Below, in pieces: positions 1-7,687 of a stretch of DNA of 64,000 nt; position 1 is the stretch's first letter, and each line of letters starts with the position of its first letter. Source of the DNA: a virus; the IMG/VR virus record IMGVR_UViG_3300023240_001391, positions 16,554 through 80,553 of that record; one strand, 5' to 3'. The position numbers and the translations under genes are program-made. The notes below the pieces were generated by a model, which was given only the letters and a program-made list of their open reading frames with translations, was not told the origin of the DNA and searched no databases.

Positions 1-318
1 CGGTCAGTTGATACATTCTTAGGTTTACCATTTAATATAGCATCTTATGGGTTGTTATTAGAGATTTTGGCTAAAATGGTGAATATGGTACCCGAAGAAT
101 TAATTGGTAACTTAGGTGACACGCATCTCTATTCAAATCACATAGATGCTGCAACAGAATTACTTTCTAGAAAGAATAAATATAAATTACCTAAGTTAGA
201 TATTAAACTTCATATGCTAAATGTTCCCTCATTCAAACCTGAGTGGTGGGTGTATGATGATTTTGAAATCCAAGGTTATGAATCATATCCGTCTATTAAA
301 GCAAAGTTATCTAACTGA
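1..318 (+). CDS. thyA: Thymidylate synthase, C-terminal part
   Basis: The frame is open from base 1, so the 5' end lies outside the window. It reads SVDTFLGLPFNIASYGLLL, then GDTHLYSNHID and finally IQGYESYPSIKA. These are the dUMP-binding and C-terminal blocks of classical thymidylate synthase, which makes dTMP from dUMP with methylene-tetrahydrofolate. Phages use it to feed their own DNA synthesis. About 105 residues are present of a family length near 265. The next gene starts 5 bases after the stop. Confidence 0.95.
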   Translation, partial: RSVDTFLGLPFNIASYGLLLEILAKMVNMVPEELIGNLGDTHLYSNHIDAATELLSRKNKYKLPKLDIKLHMLNVPSFKPEWWVYDDFEIQGYESYPSIKAKLSN

Positions 319-322
319 TATA

Positions 323-775
323 ATGAGAAATATATTATTAGTTATTTTAATGGCATTTAATGTGACATTAGTTCAATCACAGAACACAAGTGTAATACAT
401 CTTCCACAAATTGGAACAGTGTATAGTGAAACCAATGGGGAACTTACTAAAATTCTCACATCAGATATATTGAAGTTAGAATACCAATGGTGGGTATTGA
501 ATGAATTTGATTTGACTTTATTTGTCGCCTACGATTCAAGTAAATATCAATTATTGAGGTTAAAATCAGATTACAACCTCAATAATTATGAGGGATATCC
601 TGATAGCATATCCATTGAACCAATCGATACCATATACCTTGCTAAAACATATCCATACATCTCATTAACATATAATACATTTTATGAAGTTTGGTTATTT
701 ACGAGAGAAACTAAAGTTGATTCAATTAAGAGATGGTGGTTTATTACCGAATCAAATAAAAATAAATTAAGATGA
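323..775 (+). CDS. Hypothetical exported protein
   Basis: The protein has about 150 residues. The ATG at 323 opens directly on a signal peptide (MRNILLVILMAFNVTLVQSQ), whereas an upstream in-frame start would put a polar 34-residue stretch before it and overlap thyA. No lipobox cysteine is visible. The mature part is rich in aromatic residues and probably beta-rich. Its stop overlaps the next ATG (ATGA). I do not recognise the family. Confidence 0.8.
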   Translation: MRNILLVILMAFNVTLVQSQNTSVIHLPQIGTVYSETNGELTKILTSDILKLEYQWWVLNEFDLTLFVAYDSSKYQLLRLKSDYNLNNYEGYPDSISIEPIDTIYLAKTYPYISLTYNTFYEVWLFTRETKVDSIKRWWFITESNKNKLR

Positions 776-1014
776 AAATAGAAACACTTAGATTACAAAT
801 AGAGAAAATAAAGATTACATCAATAGACCAAAAGCGAATTCAATCTGAAGTCTTAGGTCTATTGGATATGTATGAACTTGATAATAGAGAGGCCATTGGG
901 CCAGAAAAAGTAAATCCATTTAATTTTATAGATACCACCGATGATGGGAATCGTGATTGTACTATGGATAATTACTTAGTTTTAGAATATAAATTAGAAG
1001 ATTATAAAAAATAA
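772..1014 (+). CDS. Hypothetical protein
   Basis: An 80-residue charged protein whose start overlaps the previous stop by 4 bases, which suggests translational coupling. The N-terminal half (IETLRLQIEKIKITSIDQK) looks helical. No family recognised. It lies in a run of small accessory genes. Confidence 0.7.
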   Translation: MKIETLRLQIEKIKITSIDQKRIQSEVLGLLDMYELDNREAIGPEKVNPFNFIDTTDDGNRDCTMDNYLVLEYKLEDYKK

Positions 1015-1018
1015 TAAT

Positions 1019-1309
1019 ATGAGATCAGAAATAGAAGTTCACAATATATTCGGGAAGAGTATAACACATCAATTAGTTGATAATGCAGCTTGGTTGGTTG
1101 TAAGTGAGGGTAGGTCTACATGGGCTTACACTAATGATAAGAGAAAATGTCTAGGTATTATGAAAAATGGAATGCCTGATATTGCCACTTCGGTGAACGT
1201 AGAATCCGTATCAAACCATGATATGATAACATTACTCAATCACTTTCATTGCTCTGTTAATAACACTAAAAAATTCAAAGAGAATGTTTTTCGATTACAC
1301 AATATTTGA
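1019..1309 (+). CDS. Hypothetical protein
   Basis: A 96-residue soluble protein of mixed composition, with no signal peptide or membrane segment. The gene starts 4 bases after the previous stop and overlaps a short ORF in another frame at its 3' end. No family recognised. Confidence 0.7.
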   Translation: MRSEIEVHNIFGKSITHQLVDNAAWLVVSEGRSTWAYTNDKRKCLGIMKNGMPDIATSVNVESVSNHDMITLLNHFHCSVNNTKKFKENVFRLHNI

Positions 1310-1430
1310 TAACCGATATGTAGCAAGGCCGCATGATTTCTTTGAGTATATAACTATCATAGGTGCATTGACATTTTACACCGATGTGACTGTTGAATCA
1401 TGGGCGAATTTAATTGAATCTGTATCTTAA
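1284..1430 (+). CDS. Small hypothetical protein
   Basis: A 48-codon ATG ORF (MFFDYTIFDNRYVARPHDFF...) fills the gap between its neighbours, overlapping the previous gene by 26 bases and ending 6 bases before the next start. The tight packing is the main support. The sequence is rich in aromatic residues, and no family is recognised. Confidence 0.5.
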   Translation: MFFDYTIFDNRYVARPHDFFEYITIIGALTFYTDVTVESWANLIESVS

Positions 1431-1436
1431 TTTGAT

Positions 1437-1814
1437 ATGAATGCTACTTGTGGTATTTTAATAAACGGAGATCGAATATTGATAGTTAAATTATCGGAGC
1501 AAACTGATTGGTTATTACCATGTGGTGAAATCACCAATGGTGTTGATGATTCTATAAAAAAGTTAATGTTAGATAAATTAAACATATCAGTCCGACCACT
1601 TCATGCCATTAGACCACATGAGAAAAATAATCTAATAACTCACCCGATGGTATTGGAGTATATTGAGGGGGCTCCTGAGTTTAAGGGGTACACTCATTTG
1701 AAATTTGTGAATAAATCAGAATCAAAGAAAGTGCGAATTGATATCCTACACAGGAGTATTGTTGCAACTTTCTTTGATTCATATAGTATCTTTCTAAGAA
1801 AGGATAGAAACTAA
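1437..1814 (+). CDS. Nudix-like protein with degenerate Nudix box
   Basis: The 125-residue protein begins like a Nudix domain (CGILINGDRILIVKL, then DWLLPCGEI). The expected box G-x5-E-x7-REUxEExGU is reduced to CGEITNGVDDSIKKLMLDKL and lacks the REUxEE metal-binding glutamates. I infer a Nudix fold that has probably lost pyrophosphatase activity, perhaps kept for nucleotide binding. Chance resemblance is possible because only the first third of the fold is clear. Confidence 0.5.
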   Translation: MNATCGILINGDRILIVKLSEQTDWLLPCGEITNGVDDSIKKLMLDKLNISVRPLHAIRPHEKNNLITHPMVLEYIEGAPEFKGYTHLKFVNKSESKKVRIDILHRSIVATFFDSYSIFLRKDRN

Positions 1815-1822
1815 TAATTTTA

Positions 1823-1837
1823 ATATTTATATAAAAG
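1823..1837 (+). promoter_or_regulatory. Candidate late promoter motif
   Basis: ATATTTATATAAAAG lies immediately upstream of the gene at 1849. The same 15 bases occur at 52909-52923 before a structural gene, and ATATTTATA recurs at other late genes. It resembles the AT-only -10 box of T4 late promoters. Assignment to the gp55-like sigma factor is inference. Confidence 0.4.
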
Positions 1838-1848
1838 GACATATCATT

Positions 1849-2172
1849 ATGGCAGAAATAACATTAACAATATATCAAGCACAAATATTCAATATGGTTG
1901 AAGGGTACTTTTCTTCAAAGGGGTATCTTGGTGAAGATTTGTTTGAGGATACCTATGTATTACAAAAACGACTTGCCGATTATATAACAAATAACGTATC
2001 GCTAAATAGTGGTAATGATGATTCTGAGATTGTAGCTAATAGAGTATACAATGCGGTATTAAACATTCAGTTTGATAGGCCAAATGCAGGTGGTGGTGTG
2101 GATGATCGTATAAATCCAAATCCAACGGGTAATGATAATCCAACCGAAGAATCATCAACGAATCGAAACTAA
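1849..2172 (+). CDS. Hypothetical protein with disordered C-terminus
   Basis: A 107-residue protein. Residues 1-75 look helical and folded, and the last ~30 are Asn/Gly/Pro/Asp-rich and probably disordered. A motif ATATTTATATAAAAG ends 11 bases upstream of the ATG, identical to the one before the structural gene at 52932. The gene may therefore be transcribed late and could encode a virion component. No family recognised. Confidence 0.7.
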   Translation: MAEITLTIYQAQIFNMVEGYFSSKGYLGEDLFEDTYVLQKRLADYITNNVSLNSGNDDSEIVANRVYNAVLNIQFDRPNAGGGVDDRINPNPTGNDNPTEESSTNRN

Positions 2173-2190
2173 CTTAAAAAGAAACTTGCA

Positions 2191-2781
2191 ATGTCAACTC
2201 ACCATATTGCTACACCGCAGGTTAAATACACCTATGGGTGTATAATGTTATATGTAAAGTATTATAACCTACAGTTCACTCACACATGGATACCTGAAAA
2301 GCACATATTTAATGATACTTCTAATATGTATGGGCTTGAATCATACCCACACATTACACTTCTAAGTAATGTTTTGGCTGGGGTTAGTAGAAGTACAGTA
2401 GAGAATGTCTTAAATAAGATTAACCTACCACCGAATCTCAAACTTGAAACAAAATTGAGCAGGTTCGATGCAAACTCAAAGGGGGCAGTTCCGCTGAAAT
2501 TTGATGTAATCGAATCAGATACCACTAATCAGTTGAATGATATTCATAAACTCTTAAAAGAGGAAATTCCAAATGAGTGTGAATATGATGAGTATCACCC
2601 ACATATGACAATTGGATATGTAAAGGATAGGCATAGTAATCATTATGGTAATAATTCAGATGGTAAAAATATCATATCCCATACACTCAAAGCAAAGAAC
2701 AAAAAGTATCAAATATTAGATACCATATACCCAGTCTATTCGACACCCAATGGTGATGTTTGGATAATTAATAACAATTAA
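2191..2781 (+). CDS. 2H phosphoesterase (LigT/CPDase-like)
   Basis: A 196-residue protein with the two H-x-T/S signatures of the 2H phosphoesterase superfamily: YPHITLL (His54, Thr56) and HPHMTIGYV (His138, Thr140), at the usual ~85-residue spacing. Family members open 2',3'-cyclic phosphates or hydrolyse 2'-5' or 3'-5' linked oligonucleotides. Phage members include RNA-repair enzymes and Acb1, which destroys CBASS cyclic nucleotides. Which substrate applies here cannot be read from the sequence. It lies in an accessory block with a (p)ppGpp-hydrolase-like gene and a cREC protein, consistent with RNA repair or anti-defence. Confidence 0.8.
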   Translation: MSTHHIATPQVKYTYGCIMLYVKYYNLQFTHTWIPEKHIFNDTSNMYGLESYPHITLLSNVLAGVSRSTVENVLNKINLPPNLKLETKLSRFDANSKGAVPLKFDVIESDTTNQLNDIHKLLKEEIPNECEYDEYHPHMTIGYVKDRHSNHYGNNSDGKNIISHTLKAKNKKYQILDTIYPVYSTPNGDVWIINNN

Positions 2782-2795
2782 TTAACATTAGACAC

Positions 2796-2825
2796 TTGGA
2801 AATTTCATTCTTTTTTCGTATATTG
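2796..2825 (+). promoter_or_regulatory. Host-type promoter
   Basis: The -33 TTGG is at 2796 and the -7 TATATTG at 2819-2825, with a 19-20 nt gap. It lies in the gap before the HD hydrolase gene, preceded by the TTAACATTA element seen at many other promoters in this window. Confidence 0.75.
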
Positions 2826-2875
2826 TTACTGTAATAAAAGATAGGATATAAAGAAACAACGAGAATAATAAAGTG

Positions 2876-3379
2876 ATGACAAACAAAGAAAGAGCATTAA
2901 TGGTGGCAGAAGTAGCACACCGCAATCAAACCTATGATATATACCCATACACATATCATGTTAAACGAGTTGCAAATCGAGCTGAATCTTTAGGGTATGA
3001 TGAGGCTATTGTGATTTCATGTATATTACATGACACATTAGAAGATACTGATCTTTCGTATAAAGATCTTAGAAAGGCATTTGGTGTGGAAGTGGCGGAG
3101 ATTGTATATTGTGTTACTGATGAACTAGGCCGTAATCGTATTGAAAAGAAACAAAAGACATTTCCGAAAATAAAATCTAATTGGAAGGCCACAGTTGTTA
3201 AGATATGTGATCGAATTGAAAATGTAACTCAATCACTGCAATATAATGAAGCAAAGCTTAAAATGTATAAAAGTGAGCATAAATATTTTGTTGAGGCAAT
3301 ATCCAATCCACATCACCCACAAGATGAGGTGGGTAAGGCTTGGGGAGTGTTAAATGATTTAATGAATACAAATAAATAA
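2876..3379 (+). CDS. MESH1/SpoT-like HD phosphohydrolase
   Basis: The protein has 167 residues from the ATG at 2876 (an in-frame GTG lies just before it). Motifs in order are HRNQ (15-18), YTYHV (His28), LHDTLEDTD (HD 52-53, ED 56-57) and KICDRIENV (Asp112). This is the layout of SpoT-type and MESH1 hydrolases, which remove the 3' pyrophosphate of (p)ppGpp; MESH1 can also dephosphorylate NADPH. The length fits a stand-alone small alarmone hydrolase. It has its own host-type promoter. A role in blunting the host stringent response or toxic synthetases is inference. Confidence 0.85.
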   Translation: MTNKERALMVAEVAHRNQTYDIYPYTYHVKRVANRAESLGYDEAIVISCILHDTLEDTDLSYKDLRKAFGVEVAEIVYCVTDELGRNRIEKKQKTFPKIKSNWKATVVKICDRIENVTQSLQYNEAKLKMYKSEHKYFVEAISNPHHPQDEVGKAWGVLNDLMNTNK

Positions 3380-3395
3380 TAAAAATAATAAAAAT

Positions 3396-3668
3396 ATGAA
3401 AAAGGTAGTATTGTTTGCAATGGTCGTAGCAATGACCGTATTGGGATCATCTTGTACGGAGAATACAAGAGCACGTTCATTTGGTGGAACTCAGGAAATT
3501 GAACTAAAAGAAAATGAACGATTTGTGAATATAACTTGGAAAGATTCTGATTTGTGGGTGGTGACCGAAGACACTTTAACTGGTATTGGATATGCTAGAG
3601 AGAGATCAAGGTATGGTGTGTTAGAAGGCACGGTTATTATAAAAAGAAAAGGTACTACAGGCCTATAA
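3396..3668 (+). CDS. Putative lipoprotein
   Basis: A 90-residue protein. The N-terminus MKKVVLFAMVVAMTVLGSSC carries a signal peptide with a lipobox (GSSC, lipidated Cys20). The mature part is mostly polar and beta-like (RFVNITWKDSDLWVVTEDT). It is probably anchored in a host membrane during infection. Phage lipoproteins of this size are often superinfection-exclusion or surface proteins, but nothing here shows the function. Confidence 0.75.
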   Translation: MKKVVLFAMVVAMTVLGSSCTENTRARSFGGTQEIELKENERFVNITWKDSDLWVVTEDTLTGIGYARERSRYGVLEGTVIIKRKGTTGL

Positions 3669-3686
3669 CTAAAATGATTGAAACTG

Positions 3687-3863
3687 ATGTTTAACGAAAA
3701 CCCGTGGCACGAGCACCCCACTACGATACCATACCTAATAGATAGACAGTATGAAGTGATGTTAAAGGGTGGGGAAATTGAAGAAGACACCTTTACAGGA
3801 TTTAATTGGTACAATTATGATTGGACTGATATAATCGCATGGCGATACTTAACAAATTCTTAA
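3687..3863 (+). CDS. Small hypothetical protein
   Basis: A 58-residue protein rich in Trp and Tyr (FNWYNYDWTDIIAW). I chose the ATG at 3687 over an upstream TTG. It is soluble, and its end overlaps no signal. No family recognised. Confidence 0.55.
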   Translation: MFNENPWHEHPTTIPYLIDRQYEVMLKGGEIEEDTFTGFNWYNYDWTDIIAWRYLTNS

Positions 3864-3865
3864 TA

Positions 3866-4108
3866 ATGATAATAATGAGAGGACTTATAATGGCATTTAT
3901 CATCACATTTTTTGAAATCATAATTGTAATTATGATCACCTTAATTATATTAATGATTATCTGTTTTGTGGAATGGAATACTGATTCAGTCGATTGGGTT
4001 ATTAATTGGTTAACCGAACCGTGGGGTAGGGGTGCTAGAATTAGTATCTGTATTCTATTTGCATTTAATTGGTTTATCGGATTTGTCAGTGCAGCATTTG
4101 TGGATTAA
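3866..4108 (+). CDS. Small membrane protein
   Basis: About 80 residues, with a long N-terminal hydrophobic stretch (IITFFEIIIVIMITLIILM) and a second one near the C-terminus (ISICILFAFNWFIGFVSAAF), so two membrane helices are likely. ATGs at 3866, 3875 and 3890 are all possible starts. Its function is unknown; small phage inner-membrane proteins can act in lysis or exclusion. Confidence 0.65.
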   Translation: MIIMRGLIMAFIITFFEIIIVIMITLIILMIICFVEWNTDSVDWVINWLTEPWGRGARISICILFAFNWFIGFVSAAFVD

Positions 4109-4133
4109 AATAATATTAACATAAATAAAAAAT

Positions 4134-4673
4134 ATGAATAAGTATAAGAAGTTTGTTAAGGAGTTATTTAATAGCTCAACTGAGTTGAGAAATAGTATTA
4201 ATGATAAATTTCCAGGGGAATTTTCATCTAATGGTTTGATATCAAATAAGTGGCATGAAATACTACACTCTGGTGGTGCATTGTTTTATTATAATGGTGA
4301 TTCAACCAATTACGGTTTCAGATCTAATGGTGCTTGGACATCATACGTTGTTGATCTTGGTGATCGGGTAGAGGCTAATGTAGTTTCAACTGATATAGTA
4401 TTACCCAAACTAATAAAATTGGCAACTCGATTGGGGTATGTAGAGGGGGCTAACGTAGATCTATTTGAACTTACTGGTGATACACTGTTAAGAAATTGTC
4501 GCATCACATCAAATGAAGTAAACTATGATGAAGATAAGGATATACTTGTGATTGGTGGTTCGACGGTTTACCGACAAGGTAGATGGATGCCAAAAATAAT
4601 GACAGATATTAGAATGTCAGAAATATCAGAGAAGTTTAAGGTTCCCGTTTTATCTATAAACATCATACCTTAG
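4134..4673 (+). CDS. Hypothetical protein
   Basis: A 179-residue soluble protein with a charged, helical N-terminus (MNKYKKFVKELFNSS) and a later beta-rich part. No catalytic motif is recognised. It is followed 5 bases later by the next gene, so the two are probably co-transcribed. Confidence 0.75.
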   Translation: MNKYKKFVKELFNSSTELRNSINDKFPGEFSSNGLISNKWHEILHSGGALFYYNGDSTNYGFRSNGAWTSYVVDLGDRVEANVVSTDIVLPKLIKLATRLGYVEGANVDLFELTGDTLLRNCRITSNEVNYDEDKDILVIGGSTVYRQGRWMPKIMTDIRMSEISEKFKVPVLSINIIP

Positions 4674-4678
4674 TAACA

Positions 4679-5065
4679 ATGAGAATATTAGCAAATTTAA
4701 TTATGTGCCCCGATGGAACCATACTCCAGTCACACCATCGGCATGATTTTAAATCACATATAGATGAAAATGGTCGATATAGTATGGTCGATGGTGGAAT
4801 TGATTATCTTAAACGTGGTGGTGAGTTTATTGAGATGTCGATACATGAAGGTGACCCTTTCATATTAATACGTAGGTATATTTGTAGAATAAATAAAGAC
4901 AAAGACGGTCTAGGTATACCAGTACATACCCCACTTTTCCAAATGGATATTGAGTGGTTAAAAACCCTAGTCGATTGGTTAGAGAGAAATCAACCCGACA
5001 ATCCTTATAGAGAATATTACATAAAGGAGATTGAATGGCGGGAAAATGAACCTACATCTAAATAA
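4679..5065 (+). CDS. HRHDF...DGGxDYLxR family protein
   Basis: A 128-residue protein. The N-terminal third (MRILAN, SHHRHDFKSH, VDGGIDYLKRGG) matches, from memory, a small phage and bacterial family with an N-terminal zinc ribbon and the signature HRHDF...VDGGxDYLRR. Here only one of the ribbon cysteines (MCPDG) remains, so metal binding is probably lost. The C-terminal half is Trp/Glu-rich. Function unknown. Confidence 0.6.
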   Translation: MRILANLIMCPDGTILQSHHRHDFKSHIDENGRYSMVDGGIDYLKRGGEFIEMSIHEGDPFILIRRYICRINKDKDGLGIPVHTPLFQMDIEWLKTLVDWLERNQPDNPYREYYIKEIEWRENEPTSK

Positions 5066-5087
5066 AAATAACGAGCAATTTTAAATA

Positions 5088-5408
5088 ATGAAACGATTCA
5101 ATAACCTATTTGCCAACACATCTATTGTTAGGGAATACAAAGCTGAACCAAAGAGTTCATTATACACATCTATGTTAGAAAACTTTGTATACGGATTACT
5201 AGGTTCTATATTGGTGGTGTTTATATCACAGAAGCAAGATATGATGGTTCTGATTGGATATATGATGTATTATTTCTACGTTGGTAAGGTCATCAATCGA
5301 CCGAAGTACGTAACATCACTTGGTAAGTTCATAGTATTTCCAATACCAACTACATTAGGAGCCTTCATAGGGTATAAATTAGCTTATTTACTAACAGATT
5401 TTATATAA
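5088..5408 (+). CDS. Membrane protein
   Basis: A 106-residue protein with three predicted membrane segments (about residues 34-48, 52-66 and 82-100) after a polar N-terminus of 30 residues. The stop overlaps the next ATG (TAATG). Holin-like size, but not assignable. Confidence 0.7.
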   Translation: MKRFNNLFANTSIVREYKAEPKSSLYTSMLENFVYGLLGSILVVFISQKQDMMVLIGYMMYYFYVGKVINRPKYVTSLGKFIVFPIPTTLGAFIGYKLAYLLTDFI

Positions 5409-5575
5409 TGAAAAAGATAATAATTTACGAATATCAGTTAAAACTAATTGAACATGCATTAAGAATGACATCTAATATTCATAAGAGTTCGGATGGGATT
5501 ACATCATTTGATAGGGTAGTACGAAACGCATGGGGATTTTCCCAAAATGCATTGGCAGAATCGGATACGGAATAA
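5408..5575 (+). CDS. Small hypothetical protein
   Basis: A 55-codon ORF whose ATG overlaps the previous stop. The product (MKKIIIYEYQLKLIEHALRM...) is probably mainly helical. It ends just upstream of a terminator/promoter element, as expected for the last gene of an operon. No family recognised. Confidence 0.55.
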   Translation: MKKIIIYEYQLKLIEHALRMTSNIHKSSDGITSFDRVVRNAWGFSQNALAESDTE

Positions 5576-5610
5576 GTAAGATTCATCTAAATTTAACAAT
5601 TCCTTAACAT

Positions 5611-5636
5611 TAAAAGATTGATATATCAGTCTTTTT
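5611..5636 (+). terminator. Rho-independent terminator overlapping a promoter
   Basis: AAAAGATTGAT pairs with ATCAGTCTTTT around a 2-base loop and is followed by a T run. It ends the 5088-5575 operon. Its stem also contains the -33 TTG of the next promoter, so termination and initiation signals share bases. Confidence 0.7.
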
Positions 5637-5646
5637 TCTTATATTG
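5618..5646 (+). promoter_or_regulatory. Host-type promoter
   Basis: The -33 TTG is at 5618-5620 and the -7 TATATTG at 5640-5646, with a 19-nt gap. The start codon is only 4 bases further on, at 5651, so the mRNA would be leaderless or nearly so. Confidence 0.7.
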
Positions 5647-5650
5647 TAGT

Positions 5651-5983
5651 ATGGATTTAATAACAAAAACTCAGTATGATTACTTATATAAACTAGCAAC
5701 AAAAGGCAAACGTAGGCGGAATCGGTATTATTTGAATGTGCTTTCAAAAGTTAATCCTCAATCCATTATGTTTGAAATAACGGATGTAGATGCTCATATA
5801 ACGGATGCAGATGCTCATATACGTGATACTGGAATCAATGTAGTATTCGAATCGGATGTGTGTATTAATTCAAGGTGGCTTTTCAGATTAACTGACGTTG
5901 GAAAACGAACTTTGCCATTAGAATGTCGAAATGCACTTCGTGAAGTATTTGATAGTGAAGAACATAACAGATGTGGATTTTAA
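5651..5983 (+). CDS. QWDF paralogue family protein, copy 1
   Basis: A 110-residue member of the eight-copy local family. The N-terminal signature is LITKTQYDYLYKL and the C-terminal one LPLECRNALREVF, equivalent to LTKRQWDFI and ...LRxMW in later copies. It is the most divergent copy and contains a short internal duplication (DVDAHITDADAHI). The ATG at 5651 lies almost at the transcription start. Function unknown. Confidence 0.8.
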   Translation: MDLITKTQYDYLYKLATKGKRRRNRYYLNVLSKVNPQSIMFEITDVDAHITDADAHIRDTGINVVFESDVCINSRWLFRLTDVGKRTLPLECRNALREVFDSEEHNRCGF

Positions 5984-6007
5984 ATTTACTTTAAATAAGG
6001 AAATATA

Positions 6008-6409
6008 ATGACATTACTTTGGCTTGATGATATGAGAAACCCATTCATTGATAACTGGTTGCGAGATTACGCACCACGATTTATTGATGAAGAAGTGATT
6101 TGGGTTAGGAGTTACTTAGAATTCACCGATTGGATCAATACTAATGGATTGCCTGATATGATATGTTTTGATCACGATTTAGGTGAGGACGTTGCTAGAG
6201 ATAAAGTATCCAATGGACTGAGTAAACGACAAGCTAGGATTCAAAAACGTGAAACAATTAGTGGATTTGAGTGTGCCAAATGGTTAGTTGATTATTGTAT
6301 TGATAATAATGATGAATTACCACAATGGTCTGTGCAAAGTGCAAACCCCGTAGGAAGGGATAATATAAATGGGTTGCTTAACAATTACCGTAACCATTGT
6401 AGTGAATGA
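6008..6409 (+). CDS. Cyclic-phosphate-processing receiver (cREC) protein
   Basis: The 133-residue protein opens with LLWLDDMRNP (acidic pair Asp7-Asp8), has ICFDHDLGED (Asp55, Asp57), GFECAKWLVDYC, and ends with SANPVGRDNI. This matches the receiver-like domain described in RNA-repair gene neighbourhoods as the cyclic-phosphate-processing receiver domain. It is not a phosphorelay response regulator, as no output domain or kinase is present. It sits inside the QWDF paralogue cluster. Taken with the 2H phosphoesterase and the HAD protein at 40836, it suggests RNA-end repair. Confidence 0.75.
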   Translation: MTLLWLDDMRNPFIDNWLRDYAPRFIDEEVIWVRSYLEFTDWINTNGLPDMICFDHDLGEDVARDKVSNGLSKRQARIQKRETISGFECAKWLVDYCIDNNDELPQWSVQSANPVGRDNINGLLNNYRNHCSE

Positions 6410-6415
6410 TACGAT

Positions 6416-6727
6416 ATGATAAACCATAGCAAAAATATACTCTTAGATAATACACAGTGGGAATTTCTATATGGTCTAGTAGAACATAGCGGGCCCACTT
6501 ATGTAAAAGATCTCACAGGTAATTCTTCAATTAAATTTAATTATCACGGTTTTGGTGTAGATAGTATCATAAAACCTTATATATGGATGTATGTGTACAA
6601 GCACGGTCAGTCATATCAGTATAAAATTAAACAAAACCATGCCCAACGCCATATAAATGGATCTCAAATCCCACTTTTACTTAAATACACATTAAGAAGT
6701 CTATGGAACAAAAAACATTTAAATTAA
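6416..6727 (+). CDS. QWDF paralogue family protein, copy 2
   Basis: 103 residues. The N-terminal signature is LLDNTQWEFLYGLV and the C-terminal one LLLKYTLRSLWNKK. It starts 6 bases after the cREC gene and is probably in the same transcript. The middle third is not conserved between copies, a pattern that suggests diversification of one surface. Confidence 0.8.
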   Translation: MINHSKNILLDNTQWEFLYGLVEHSGPTYVKDLTGNSSIKFNYHGFGVDSIIKPYIWMYVYKHGQSYQYKIKQNHAQRHINGSQIPLLLKYTLRSLWNKKHLN

Positions 6728-6767
6728 CTGAGGAACAATTTCTAAATAAGGTATAATAATTACAGAT

Positions 6768-7034
6768 ATGCTCACACAAATCCAATGGGATTATATGGAA
6801 AGTTTAAGTAAATCAGATGGTCGAAGTCATGCTTATATATTATCAAATAATAAACGTGTCTATTTAATACAATCCACTAATGAACCCCATCGATTAACGT
6901 TTTATATTGATCAAGGAGCCGTAACTGGACCATCATACTCAGTTGTAAGTAGATCGGTGAATCACCACGCCCTCACACGGGAAGTTAGAGAAATAATGCA
7001 TGAAATTTGGGAACTTAACAATAAAGATGAATAA
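6768..7034 (+). CDS. QWDF paralogue family protein, copy 3
   Basis: 88 residues, the shortest copy: MLTQIQWDYMESL at the N-terminus and LTREVREIMHEIWEL at the C-terminus. Its 3' end overlaps the start of copy 4 by 8 bases. Function unknown. Confidence 0.8.
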   Translation: MLTQIQWDYMESLSKSDGRSHAYILSNNKRVYLIQSTNEPHRLTFYIDQGAVTGPSYSVVSRSVNHHALTREVREIMHEIWELNNKDE

Positions 7035-7320
7035 TTCAACATTATTAACAAAAAAACAATATGATTGGATGTCTCAGATGTCTAAAGTGTATAATGTAGA
7101 ACCACCACTTATCCAATTCAGCTCTTTCAAATTGGGTATATTTACTGGATTATCGGGTCGTATTTACGTTAGAATCGAAAAAGCTGATCATCAGATGTTG
7201 TTATATTCATTCGAAGAAGATCAAATTGGAGACCGTAGAATGCCACCAATCGTGAAATCGTGTTTAAATGAATATTGGACTCGTTGGAAATTTAAATTAA
7301 AATTAAAACAAATATTATGA
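7027..7320 (+). CDS. QWDF paralogue family protein, copy 4
   Basis: 97 residues from the ATG at 7027, chosen because it overlaps the previous stop and directly precedes LLTKKQYDWMSQM. The C-terminal signature is PPIVKSCLNEYWTRW. An in-frame ATG at 7000 would only add residues read from the end of copy 3. Its stop overlaps the next ATG. Confidence 0.8.
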   Translation: MNNSTLLTKKQYDWMSQMSKVYNVEPPLIQFSSFKLGIFTGLSGRIYVRIEKADHQMLLYSFEEDQIGDRRMPPIVKSCLNEYWTRWKFKLKLKQIL

Positions 7321-7658
7321 AAATTGTAACAACAGATTACCCCTGTGGAATCAACACAGATGGTCAGAATTTTTATGTAGAGACTGAAATGGTTCGGGAT
7401 TTAGATGGTGGCTTTAATGCATGGAAGATGAGGAAAGAACGATTTATAGATGCAAATGAAACTGTAGACGGAATTATATTGTATGATATTACACCTATTA
7501 CGATAGATCATTACAATTACAATACGGGTCTTCAAATTAGATATGCGTACAGTGTAGTTGATGTTAAAGATAAAGTGGTAACGGAAACAATTACAGAAAC
7601 AACGACCGTGACTGAAATCACATATGAATCTAAACCTTCAATAGTGAGCCTCAGATAA
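7317..7658 (+). CDS. Hypothetical protein
   Basis: A 113-residue, probably beta-rich protein without the QWDF signature, although it sits inside the paralogue cluster. It is Thr/Glu-rich near the C-terminus (TETITETTTVTEITYE). The start overlaps the previous stop (ATGA). No family recognised. Confidence 0.7.
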   Translation: MKIVTTDYPCGINTDGQNFYVETEMVRDLDGGFNAWKMRKERFIDANETVDGIILYDITPITIDHYNYNTGLQIRYAYSVVDVKDKVVTETITETTTVTEITYESKPSIVSLR

Positions 7659-7687
7659 AAACTAAGGTAAATAATCCAATCAAACCT

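Noticed and set aside
6008-6409. Response regulator of a two-component system
   Set aside because: The protein has receiver-like acidic motifs but no conserved Lys/Thr phosphorylation layout, no output domain and no kinase gene; the SANPVG end is specific to the cREC group.
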